Positions 10,711-18,181 of a DNA stretch of 64,000 nt are shown piece by piece. Origin of the DNA: Hyphomicrobiales bacterium. GTDB taxonomy: Bacteria; Pseudomonadota; Alphaproteobacteria; Rhizobiales; Rhizobiaceae. The notes under the pieces are model-generated. The model did no database searches. It saw only the letters and a program-made list of their open reading frames with translations, and was not told where the DNA came from. The position numbers and the translations under genes were made by a program. Each line of letters starts with the position of its first letter. The stretch's first letter is position 1. The stretch covers positions 118,486 to 182,485 of the forward strand of contig UBMP01000022.1 in assembly GCA_900466575.1 (NCBI GenBank), read 5' to 3'.

Positions 10711-11340
10711 ATGCGTATTTTGAACCCATCTGCCGTTGCCGTCACGTCTATCATCGCGCTCGCAGTAGTTGCTTCGTCGGGCTTTGCCGCTTCCCAGGCG
10801 GCTGCAGCCGAGACGCAGGCGCCTGCCGCTGATCCTGCAGCGCCCTCAGTCACGACGGCGACGTATGGCAGCTGGACTTTACGCTGCATCGCCGCCGACA
10901 AGGAAGGGCAGACCAAGCAGGCCGCTGCCGCAACGAATGACGGCAAGAGCGCCAAGACCTGCGAGGTGATCCAGACGGTGCAGGTTCAGGGGCAGGCCCA
11001 GCCGGTGGCGCAGGTGGCGCTCGGACATGTCGGCACCGATCCCGTCCTCGTCATGACGGCGGTTCTTCCCTCGAACATCTCCATCCCCGGCAGTGTCCGG
11101 GTGGTCACCGATTTCAAGGAAGGTTCCGACAACAAGGCCGGCTTCGACATGGCCTGGACCCGCTGCGCCGGCGGCGCCTGCTTTGCCACCGCCAAGCCCG
11201 ACGCCGACAGCCTGACCAAGATGCGCTCCGCGAAAACCGGAAGCATCGCCTTCATCGACGCCGCCGGTCGCACCCTCGCTGTCCCGCTGTCTTGGGCCGG
11301 GCTGACGCAGGCACTCAATGCGCTTGACGTGCAGCAGTAG
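10711..11340 (+). CDS. Invasion-associated locus B (IalB) family periplasmic protein
   Basis: A 209-residue protein with an N-terminal signal peptide (hydrophobic to ~29, ALA-rich cleavage region SQAAAAE). The mature part begins with the family signature YGSWTLRC, then KTCEVIQTVQ, PVAQVALG, a central AWTRCAGGACFA and a C-terminal AIDAAGRTLAVPLS-like segment. Paired cysteines (TLRC/KTCEV, TRC/GGAC) suggest disulfides. IalB proteins were named in Bartonella but are widespread in Rhizobiales and their molecular role is uncertain. AAGGAAAGAG precedes the ATG. The gene lies 99 bases after tpsB on the same strand and may share its transcript, suggesting a surface or envelope role for the locus. Confidence 0.85.
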   Translation: MRILNPSAVAVTSIIALAVVASSGFAASQAAAAETQAPAADPAAPSVTTATYGSWTLRCIAADKEGQTKQAAAATNDGKSAKTCEVIQTVQVQGQAQPVAQVALGHVGTDPVLVMTAVLPSNISIPGSVRVVTDFKEGSDNKAGFDMAWTRCAGGACFATAKPDADSLTKMRSAKTGSIAFIDAAGRTLAVPLSWAGLTQALNALDVQQ

Positions 11341-11660
11341 GGGCGGCAAGGGCCGCGACGCTCCCAGAAATCTGCAGAGGCGGTTTTCAATCGTGTGAGA
11401 CCCCTGTCCCGGCGGCTCTTTTCGACACTGCGTCTCAAAATTGCGGTCGCCTGTGCTTCGAGGTTGTGTGAGCCGTAATTTGCTCCTACGGAATCATAGG
11501 GAACTAGAGATTTATTAATTCGTCATGCGGCGTCGCGGCCGGTGCAGATCACTTCCAGCGACGGCTCGCTCTGACGCAACATGAGCGGGTTGAAGGATGC
11601 GCAATCACCGCTGAACCGCCTCTTTTGTTTCTATCTTTGATATATTGTTGAGCAATTTCC
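11341..11660. other. Intergenic region upstream of the autotransporter
   Basis: Some 320 bases with no supported gene. It holds an ECF-like promoter candidate at 11500-11524 (listed separately) and an AT-rich segment just before the autotransporter start. Confidence 0.4.
11500..11524 (+). promoter_or_regulatory. Possible EcfG/RpoE2-type stress promoter
   Basis: GGAAC at 11500-11504 is separated by 16 bases from CGTC at 11521-11524. The known rhizobial general-stress (EcfG/RpoE2) consensus is GGAAC-N16/17-CGTT, so this is one base off in the -10 element. It lies about 135 bases upstream of the autotransporter start. A motif this short can arise by chance. Confidence 0.35.
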
Positions 11661-14600
11661 GTGATATCTTTCGAAAGCTATCGTCAAGGAAAGTCTGCCC
11701 CTCAATCCTCTCGTTCCGTCGTGGTCGGCGCGACAATCTGCCGTCTCTTCGCCTCCGTTTGCATCGGCGCGTTGATCCTACCCTCGGTCGCCCAGGCAGC
11801 TGGTGGGCCGGGTGGCTCAGGCACCTTCAGCTACGGTGGCCAGGGCGGGGACGTCGGACAGCCGGGCGCAACCGTCAACACAAATCGAGGAGGCGATGCG
11901 GGAACATCGCCTGGCGGGAACGGCGGGAACGGCGCGGATGCCAATAATGGCGCCAGTGGCGGCGGAGGCGGCGCCAACGGGACGGTCGTGAACCCGACTG
12001 GTGGCAATGGGGGCAATGGCGGCAATGGTATAGCCGGTGGGCGGAGCGTCGGCGGCGGTGGCGGCGGTGCGGGCGGCAACGGCATCGGGAACCTGATTGT
12101 CGATGCTATTATCAACGCGGCGGTCCAGGGCGGGAACGGCGGGAATGGCGGGAATGGCGGCGCTGGCGGTCCAGTTCCGGCGACAGTCGGTGCTGGCGGC
12201 GCCGGTGGCGACGGCGGGAACGGTATTACCGCGACGGGCGTCACGATCAACAATCAAGCCAGCACAATTCAGGGCGGCAATGGCGGGGTCGGCGGACTGG
12301 GGAGCGACGGCGTCAGAGCGCCTGCTGGCCTGGGCGGTGTCGGCATCTTTGGAAACAACCTCGTTGTCCTTAATGCCGGCAGCATTGCGGGCGGCCTTTC
12401 GGGAGCGGGGGTGCAAGCAAATGCGGTCGTCTTCACGGGCGGCACGAACGTCTACGAATTGCAAGCGGGCGGAACGGTGAGCGGCAACGTCGTTGCCGTG
12501 AGCGGCGGAAACGATACGCTGCGGCTCGGCGGCTCCACTAACGCGACTTTCGATACGACGCTGATCGGCTCGACCTATCAAAACTTCGCAAACCTGCAAA
12601 AAGCCGGAACCAGCATCTGGACGCTGCTCAACGCGAGCACGTTCACGGGTCCGGTGAACGTCACCGCCGGTACGCTGGGTGTGAACAACGATTCAGCGCT
12701 CGGCACGGGCACCGTCACGATCCAAAGTGGCGCGACCTTGCAGGCGGGTGGCGGGGATCGGATCATCGGGAACAACGCAATTTTGGTCGGGACCGCGACG
12801 ATCGACAGTGGTGCGAACTCCTTGCGCATGAACGGCGTCGTCTCGGGCACGGGGGCGCTGACCAAGGAAGGCACAGGCCAGCTCTTTCTGACAGGCACCA
12901 ACACCTATTCCGGCGGGACGGTCATCAACAACGGACAGCTTGTTGCCGTGATCGACGGTGCGCTGGGCGCTGCGGCTCCGATGACGATCAACAATACGGC
13001 TAGCCTCGACACGTTTGGCAGCAGTCTCAATTTCACCAGTCTGAACACCGGCCCCAACACCACGATTACGAACTCACTCGGTGCTTTGGCGGGTCTTCTC
13101 AACGTGCAGTCGGGCAATGTGGCGGGTCTGATCGCGGATGGCGCCGGGGCCGTCGCTCTCACCAAGACCGGCACGGGCACACTGATCCTGACGGGTACGA
13201 ACACCTATACGGGCGCGACCAATGTCAACAGCGGGACGCTTGAGGTCGATGGCGTGCTGCGCAATTCGGTGGTCACGGTCAACGCCGGGGGTACGCTCTC
13301 GGGGGTCGGCAAGATCGGCGATCCGATCATCGGGACCGGCGGCACGCTGGCACCGGGCAATGCGGCCAACCCCTATGGTACGCTGACGCTTGCCGACAAT
13401 CTCGTCTTCCAGCCCGGCTCCTTCTTTACCGTGACGGTCAATGGCGCTGGACAGAGCAGCAAGGCCTCGGTGACGAACGGAGCGACCGCACAGATCAATG
13501 GCGGCACGGTACAGCTGAATGTCTTGGGTGGGGGCTTCAAACCCTCGACCACCTATACGATCCTGACGGCACCGGCGGGTGTAAACGGACAGTTCGATGG
13601 GATTTCGGCCAACCTCGCTTTCCTCACGCCAACCCTCAGCTATGCCGGAAACAACGTGCTCCTGACGCTGGCGCGCAATGCCACCACCTTTGTCAGCGTA
13701 GGCAATACGCCGAACCAGCGCGCCGCGGCAGCAGGCGTCAACTCGATCTCGACCGCGAGCACGATCTACGATGCCATCATCGGCTTTTCTGCTCCGGAAG
13801 CCCGCGCTGCCTTCGATCTTCTCTCCGGTGAGATCCATGCCTCGGTCGAGACCGCTCTGTTCGAGGACAGCCGCTTTGCCCGCGATGCCGTCAACAGCCG
13901 GATGATGGCAATCCGGAGCGGCACGCAGGACACGGCGCGCAATGTCTGGATCCAGAGCTTCGGGGCTTATGGATCGTGGGCCAGCGACGGTAACGCTGCG
14001 AACATGACCCGTGCCACCGGCGGCTTTCTCATCGGCTCGGATGGCGATGTTTTCGACACGGCCAATGCCGGTGTCTTCGCAGGCTACAGCCGCACCGGGC
14101 TCGATGCCTCGGCACGCACCTCCAGCGCCACCATCGATACCTATCAGATAGGCGCCTATGGCGGCACGAGCGTCGGCGATCTCGCCGTCCGGGTCATGAG
14201 CGCCTACAGTTTCCACGATATAGGCACCTCGCGCAGCGTCGGCTTCACGGGCTTCAGCGATACGCTCACCGGGCGTTATCAGGCCGGCACCGGCCAGATC
14301 TTCGGCGAGGTCTCCTATGGCTTCACACCGGCAGATGGCACGGTCATATCGCCCTTTGCCAACCTGGCCTATGTCCGGCTCGATTCCCGCGGCTTCCGCG
14401 AGGCGGGCGGCGCGGCGGCGCTGACGTCGGGTGCTGATTTTGCCAACTCGGTCTTCTCAACCGTCGGCGTGAGCGGCCGCACGACCGTCGACACGGCTGC
14501 GCTGCCGGTCGAGGTTTCGGGCCGCGTCGGCTGGCAACATGCGGGCGGCAATGTCGGCATGGACCGGACACTCAACTTCGCAAACGGCAATGCCTTTACC

Positions 14601-14759
14601 GTCGGTGGCGTGCCTGTCGGCCGCGATACCGCCGTGATCGATGCAGAGCTTGCCATCAAGCTCGCACCCGCCACCAATCTCGGCCTTAGATATTCCGGCC
14701 AGATCGGCTCCGGTGTCTCCGACCATTCGGTGAATGCAAGGCTCGATGTGAGGTTTTGA
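11661..14759 (+). CDS. Type Va autotransporter with glycine-rich passenger
   Basis: Self-secreting surface protein of 1032 residues from GTG 11661, the first usable start in frame. Residues ~1-46 form an extended signal region ending SVAQAAGG. Residues ~47-190 are extremely rich in GGNGG/GGAGG, like PE_PGRS-type sequence. Next come two autotransporter-associated beta-strand repeats, each with LTKxGTGxLxLTGTNTYxG, that stabilise the beta-helix. From ~740 is the autotransporter barrel (VWIQSFGAYGSW... to the terminal aromatic LDVRF). No separate porin is needed. No ribosome site is strong at the GTG. The passenger's ligand or activity cannot be inferred; no catalytic triad is visible. Confidence 0.9.
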   Translation: MISFESYRQGKSAPQSSRSVVVGATICRLFASVCIGALILPSVAQAAGGPGGSGTFSYGGQGGDVGQPGATVNTNRGGDAGTSPGGNGGNGADANNGASGGGGGANGTVVNPTGGNGGNGGNGIAGGRSVGGGGGGAGGNGIGNLIVDAIINAAVQGGNGGNGGNGGAGGPVPATVGAGGAGGDGGNGITATGVTINNQASTIQGGNGGVGGLGSDGVRAPAGLGGVGIFGNNLVVLNAGSIAGGLSGAGVQANAVVFTGGTNVYELQAGGTVSGNVVAVSGGNDTLRLGGSTNATFDTTLIGSTYQNFANLQKAGTSIWTLLNASTFTGPVNVTAGTLGVNNDSALGTGTVTIQSGATLQAGGGDRIIGNNAILVGTATIDSGANSLRMNGVVSGTGALTKEGTGQLFLTGTNTYSGGTVINNGQLVAVIDGALGAAAPMTINNTASLDTFGSSLNFTSLNTGPNTTITNSLGALAGLLNVQSGNVAGLIADGAGAVALTKTGTGTLILTGTNTYTGATNVNSGTLEVDGVLRNSVVTVNAGGTLSGVGKIGDPIIGTGGTLAPGNAANPYGTLTLADNLVFQPGSFFTVTVNGAGQSSKASVTNGATAQINGGTVQLNVLGGGFKPSTTYTILTAPAGVNGQFDGISANLAFLTPTLSYAGNNVLLTLARNATTFVSVGNTPNQRAAAAGVNSISTASTIYDAIIGFSAPEARAAFDLLSGEIHASVETALFEDSRFARDAVNSRMMAIRSGTQDTARNVWIQSFGAYGSWASDGNAANMTRATGGFLIGSDGDVFDTANAGVFAGYSRTGLDASARTSSATIDTYQIGAYGGTSVGDLAVRVMSAYSFHDIGTSRSVGFTGFSDTLTGRYQAGTGQIFGEVSYGFTPADGTVISPFANLAYVRLDSRGFREAGGAAALTSGADFANSVFSTVGVSGRTTVDTAALPVEVSGRVGWQHAGGNVGMDRTLNFANGNAFTVGGVPVGRDTAVIDAELAIKLAPATNLGLRYSGQIGSGVSDHSVNARLDVRF

Positions 14760-14974
14760 CGCAGCGTACCGGCGCCCTCGGCGACGACCAGGGATCCTAT
14801 ATCGACAAGTTTCCATCGCCGCATTTGGGGTGTCGGAAAACGAATATGCCATTCTCCCATTGGCTGAAGCGATCGGGATGGCGGGGTGCGCGGGCGGAAC
14901 TTTCAGGCTCGCGCAGGGATAGTCACACTCCACGCGATTGTTATTGTTCTCGCCCCCGTGACAGTCGTTTCGGC

Positions 14975-15751
14975 TTACTGGGCGGCAAAGAGCGGGGAGG
15001 AGCCGCTTGCGGCTTCCAGTTCCCTCGCACTCGATTGTAGCCAGGGAAATATTTCCTTCATTCGAACCTCCGTCATGCGCAGGCTCGGGCCAGCCACGCT
15101 CAGTGTTCCGATGGGCCGCCTCGTCGCGCGACGCATGATCGGGATTGCCATGGCAGAGGTGCCGACCGCGTAGCTGTCGTGGACGCTGGCATATCCCCGC
15201 TGCCGGGCAATATTGATCGCGTTCATGAGATCGGCAAATGATTTCGGGGCGCCTGAGCCGAAGCCGGGGCGGTTGATCTCTTTGTCGTTCACAAGCCGCC
15301 TGATCTCCGCATCCTGCAGGCAGCACAACCAGGCCTGTCCATTGGCGCTGGCCGGCAGATAGACGTCTGCCGCCGCTTCAGGATCGTAGAGCAGGCCGCT
15401 GCGCGCACCTTGCGATTTCGCGACCCAGGTCAGCTTGTCGGCTGAGATCGTGGCGATGCGGACCAGCTCTCCCGTTTTCTTCGCCAGATCGTCCAGTATC
15501 GGCTGCACAAGATCGGTAACTCCGCTTGCGCCCAGGAAAGCCAGGCCGAGAGCCGGCAGTTTCGGGCTTAGGCGATAGTGTCCGTCCTTGCCCGACCCGT
15601 GTACGTAACCCGATGCCGCGAGGCTAGACAGGACGCGGACGGCCGCAGGCAAGGGAATGGCAAGCTGGTCGGCGATCTCGCCGACGCCGAGACCCCAGGG
15701 ATGGTTGGTCAGCAATTCAAGAATGGCGATACCGCGACTGCGACTGGACAT
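14975..15751 (-). CDS. IclR-family transcriptional regulator (copy 1)
   Basis: A 258-residue regulator starting at ATG 15751. The N-terminal winged HTH (VGEIADQLAIPLPAAVRVLSSL, ~20-45) is followed by the IclR effector domain with LVRIATISADKLTWVAKSQG, SANGQAWLC and the family hallmark SVAGPSLRM. It sits 3 bases downstream of a paralogue of exactly the same gene length (777 bases including stop), so the two are co-transcribed and arose by duplication. Neighbouring genes on the other strand encode hydroaromatic catabolism, which it probably controls. The effector is unknown; IclR members often sense small aromatic or hydroaromatic acids. Confidence 0.93.
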   Translation of the reverse strand: MSSRSRGIAILELLTNHPWGLGVGEIADQLAIPLPAAVRVLSSLAASGYVHGSGKDGHYRLSPKLPALGLAFLGASGVTDLVQPILDDLAKKTGELVRIATISADKLTWVAKSQGARSGLLYDPEAAADVYLPASANGQAWLCCLQDAEIRRLVNDKEINRPGFGSGAPKSFADLMNAINIARQRGYASVHDSYAVGTSAMAIPIMRRATRRPIGTLSVAGPSLRMTEVRMKEIFPWLQSSARELEAASGSSPLFAAQ

Positions 15752-15754
15752 GGA

Positions 15755-16531
15755 TTACGCCTGCTCGAAAACTGGAAGGCCGGAGCCGATTTCAGCAACC
15801 TTCTCACAGGCTGCCTTAAGCAAATCGACAAACTGGTCCATCCGCTGATGAGTCATGCGGATCGTCGGGCCGGCGACGCTAATCGTTCCGATCGAATCCC
15901 TTGATCCTGGCCTGAACACCGGCGCCGCCATCGCAGATGTGCCGTCCACCCAGACATCGAAAATCCGTGCGATTCCAGTGTCTCGGGCTTGGTCGATATA
16001 TTCAAAAAGCTGGCGTATTGTTTTCGGCGCGTTCCTGCCGACGCCATCGTTTTGAAAGCCCTGCCTTGCGACGAGCTGAATTGCCTCGTCCTCCGTCAGC
16101 GTCGAAAGATAGGCGTGCCCGTTGGACGTCGCCGCCAGATAGACTTCGGGACCTTCGTCAGGATTGTAAAGGAGCCCCCCGCGCGCACCTTGCGCCTTGA
16201 TCAGTCGAAGAAGTTTTCTGCGCTCCACGACGGCAAGAACCACGAGTTCCCCGGTCTGCTCCGCCAGCTGGTCAATGATGGGCTGAAGCTGGCCGGAAAC
16301 CCCAGCGGCGGACAGGAAACTGTAGCCGAGCGCAACGAGCTTTGCCGTCAGCCGGTAAGCGCCGCCGTCATAGTCTTGCCGCACGTAACCTTCGTCCTTC
16401 AGATCGGCCAACAGCCTGTGCGTCGCGCTTCGCGGGATCGCGAGCTGATCAGCAATCTCGGACAGCGGCAGGCCGAAGGAGTGGCGGGTCAAAACTTCGA
16501 TAATTGAGATCGCACGATCAGGAGGATGCAC
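15755..16531 (-). CDS. IclR-family transcriptional regulator (copy 2)
   Basis: The frame opens further upstream (to 16672), but that would run across the divergent promoters. GTG 16531 gives 258 residues, identical in length to the adjacent paralogue. The HTH is LSEIADQLAIPRSATHRLLADL; the effector domain contains LLRLIKAQGARGGLLYNP, TSNGHAYLS and SVAGPTIRM. It is first in a two-gene operon with IclR copy 1. Its own promoter (-35 GTGACA, -10 TAGAAT on the minus strand) has the palindrome TTCCAATTGGAA in the spacer, which argues for autorepression. Effector unknown. Confidence 0.92.
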   Translation of the reverse strand: MHPPDRAISIIEVLTRHSFGLPLSEIADQLAIPRSATHRLLADLKDEGYVRQDYDGGAYRLTAKLVALGYSFLSAAGVSGQLQPIIDQLAEQTGELVVLAVVERRKLLRLIKAQGARGGLLYNPDEGPEVYLAATSNGHAYLSTLTEDEAIQLVARQGFQNDGVGRNAPKTIRQLFEYIDQARDTGIARIFDVWVDGTSAMAAPVFRPGSRDSIGTISVAGPTIRMTHQRMDQFVDLLKAACEKVAEIGSGLPVFEQA

Positions 16532-16559
16532 TTCAAACTGCCCCGGTTCAATTGTGTGT

Positions 16560-16588
16560 ATTCTATTCCAATTGGAACGCGTTGTCAC
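16560..16588 (-). promoter_or_regulatory. Promoter of the IclR operon with palindromic operator in the spacer
   Basis: On the minus strand -35 GTGACA (16588-16583), a 17-base spacer and -10 TAGAAT (16565-16560). The perfect 12-bp palindrome TTCCAATTGGAA occupies 16566-16577 inside the spacer, abutting the -10. Expected start of transcription is near 16553 and the gene start is 16531. A repressor bound here would block RNA polymerase. Confidence 0.65.
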
Positions 16589-16593
16589 TTGCG

Positions 16594-16622
16594 TTGACAA
16601 ATTGGAACAGGTTCCATATGAA
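16594..16622 (+). promoter_or_regulatory. Catabolic operon promoter with palindromic operator in the spacer
   Basis: Consensus -35 TTGACA (16594-16599), 17-base spacer, -10 TATGAA (16617-16622). The spacer contains the perfect inverted repeat TGGAAC-AG-GTTCCA (16603-16616). A weaker copy, TGAAACAAATTCCA, follows at 16619-16632. The 14-bp block AATTGGAAC-NN-GTT occurs here (16600) and at 16570, exactly 30 bp apart, so both sites lie on the same DNA face. TGGAA/TTCCA arms match those described for IclR-family operators. Confidence 0.7.
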
Positions 16623-16657
16623 ACAAATTCCATCGAGGCTTGGCAAGGGAGGAACGC

Positions 16658-17686
16658 TTGAAGGCCATTCAATTGCGAGCCTTTGGCGGGCCCGAAACAC
16701 TGACCTGCGAAGAAATCGCCATTCCTGCACCCGGACCGACGGATGTTCTGGTCAAGATTGCTTGCTGCGGGGTCTGCTATCTGGACACCATCTTGAGATC
16801 TGGAATGCGTTCAAGAGTGAGCCTGCCGCGCATTCTTGGCCATGAACTGGCAGGAGAGGTAGTATCAACGGGTTCGGACGTCGTAGGATTTAATGTCGGT
16901 GACCGGGTCACCGTCTTTAATTTCCAGGCCTGCGGCGAATGTCCCGACTGCTTGCGCGGTCGTCCTTCGCTCTGCGGGTTCACAAAGGGCGATATCGGTC
17001 AGACCCGTGACGGTGGCTATGCCGAATATGCCGTCCTGCCGGCTTCAAATCTCGTGCGGTTGCCGGACGGAATGGCAATGGAGGCGGCTTGCTTTGCCGC
17101 TTGCGTATACGGCCCTCCCTACAAGGCGATACGCAAGGTTGGTGAACTGAGGCAAGGTCAGGCGGCCGTGGTGACGGGTGCGAGCGGTGGTCTGGGACTT
17201 GCGGCCATTCAGATCGTAAGGGCGTTGGGCGCGCGCGCAATTGCCATCACCAGCAGTCCGAACAAGGTCCAGTTGCTGAAGGAAAAAGGCGCAAGCGATG
17301 TCGTCGTCAGTGCCGACGGAAATTTCGGCGACGATGTGCGCTCCTTGACAGGTGGCAGAGGCGTGGATCTGGTTATTGAACTGACGGGGTCGCCCACATT
17401 TGCCGGCACGCTACGCAGCCTCGCTCCCGGCGGTCGCTGTGCCGTGATTGGCGAACTGCACGGCAAGCCGATTTCCCTGAATCTCGGCCTTCTGATCATC
17501 AAGGAGTTTCGCATCGAGGGCGTGCAGAGCGCCTCGCGCGACGAGCTCCGGGAAATTCTCGATTTCATGCAAGCCAATCACCTGCAGCCCGAGATTTGGC
17601 AACGAATGCCGCTTGAGGAAGCGGCCGTTGCGCACCGCCAGTTGCACGAAAGAAATGCGGTGGGTCGCATTCTTCTCGTTCCTTGA
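16658..17686 (+). CDS. Zinc-binding alcohol dehydrogenase (medium-chain dehydrogenase/reductase)
   Basis: NAD(P)-dependent oxidoreductase of 342 residues. I chose TTG 16658 over TTG 16640 because GGGAGG stands 7 bases before it and the product then begins MKAIQLRAFG, the usual start of this family. Visible: catalytic-zinc ligands C40 and H62-E63 (GHE), structural-zinc cysteines C92, C95, C98 and C106, and a Rossmann fold with VVTGASGGLGLAAIQ. The presence of both zinc sites argues against a zinc-free quinone reductase. It is the first gene of the IclR-controlled operon and is followed at once by a MaoC hydratase and a CoA-transferase. Substrate unknown; an alcohol or polyol oxidation step is inferred. 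Confidence 0.88.
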   Translation: MKAIQLRAFGGPETLTCEEIAIPAPGPTDVLVKIACCGVCYLDTILRSGMRSRVSLPRILGHELAGEVVSTGSDVVGFNVGDRVTVFNFQACGECPDCLRGRPSLCGFTKGDIGQTRDGGYAEYAVLPASNLVRLPDGMAMEAACFAACVYGPPYKAIRKVGELRQGQAAVVTGASGGLGLAAIQIVRALGARAIAITSSPNKVQLLKEKGASDVVVSADGNFGDDVRSLTGGRGVDLVIELTGSPTFAGTLRSLAPGGRCAVIGELHGKPISLNLGLLIIKEFRIEGVQSASRDELREILDFMQANHLQPEIWQRMPLEEAAVAHRQLHERNAVGRILLVP

Positions 17687-17713
17687 ATGACACATGACCG
17701 GAGGATGGAAGCC

Positions 17714-18181
17714 ATGCTTCCCGGAAGTTACTTTGACGATTTCAATGTCGGCGACGAAAAGCTGACGCCGCGGATAACGGTTACGGAAGGACATATTCTG
17801 GCCTATGCGGGGGTCGCAGGCGATTTTTCGCCGATCCACATGGACAATGTCTATGCGCAGACGACCGAGTTTGGCGGGCGCATCGCCCACGGATTGATGG
17901 GGCTTTCGCTGACCGATGGCCTCAAGGTGCAGTCAGCCACCTTCCGAGATGGGATTGCCCTGAGCTGGTCCTGGTCCTTCAAGCGGCCGATCCGGATTGG
18001 CGACACGCTTCAGGCGCGCATCCGCATCAAGGAAGCGCGCATTTCCAAAAGCAAGCCGGGGATGGGTATCCTTGTTATGGCGATCGATCTCGTCAATCAG
18101 TTCAACGAGGTTGTGCAGACCGGTGAGCATGGGCTGATGGTTCCTCGCCGGCCCGCTGGCGAGGGTCCGGAGGCAAATTGA
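17714..18181 (+). CDS. MaoC-family (R)-specific enoyl-CoA hydratase-like protein
   Basis: Single hot-dog-fold protein of 155 residues. ATG 17714 is preferred because GGAGG (17700-17704) is 9 bases upstream; an ATG at 17687, abutting the previous stop, is also in frame. It carries the hydratase motif AYAGVAGDFSPIHMD with the catalytic pair D37 and H42. Members add water to, or remove it from, short acyl-CoA or related substrates. The stop overlaps the start of the CoA-transferase gene by one base (TGATG), showing translational coupling. It probably acts on a CoA ester formed by that transferase. Confidence 0.85.
   Translation: MLPGSYFDDFNVGDEKLTPRITVTEGHILAYAGVAGDFSPIHMDNVYAQTTEFGGRIAHGLMGLSLTDGLKVQSATFRDGIALSWSWSFKRPIRIGDTLQARIRIKEARISKSKPGMGILVMAIDLVNQFNEVVQTGEHGLMVPRRPAGEGPEAN

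Noticed and set aside
11840..12240. GC-rich simple repeats as a separate element in the autotransporter
   Set aside because: They are the codons of the glycine/asparagine-rich passenger and need no other explanation.
15755..16672. Extending IclR copy 2 to 305 residues
   Set aside because: The extra 47 residues cross both divergent promoters, and the 258-residue form equals its tandem paralogue in length.
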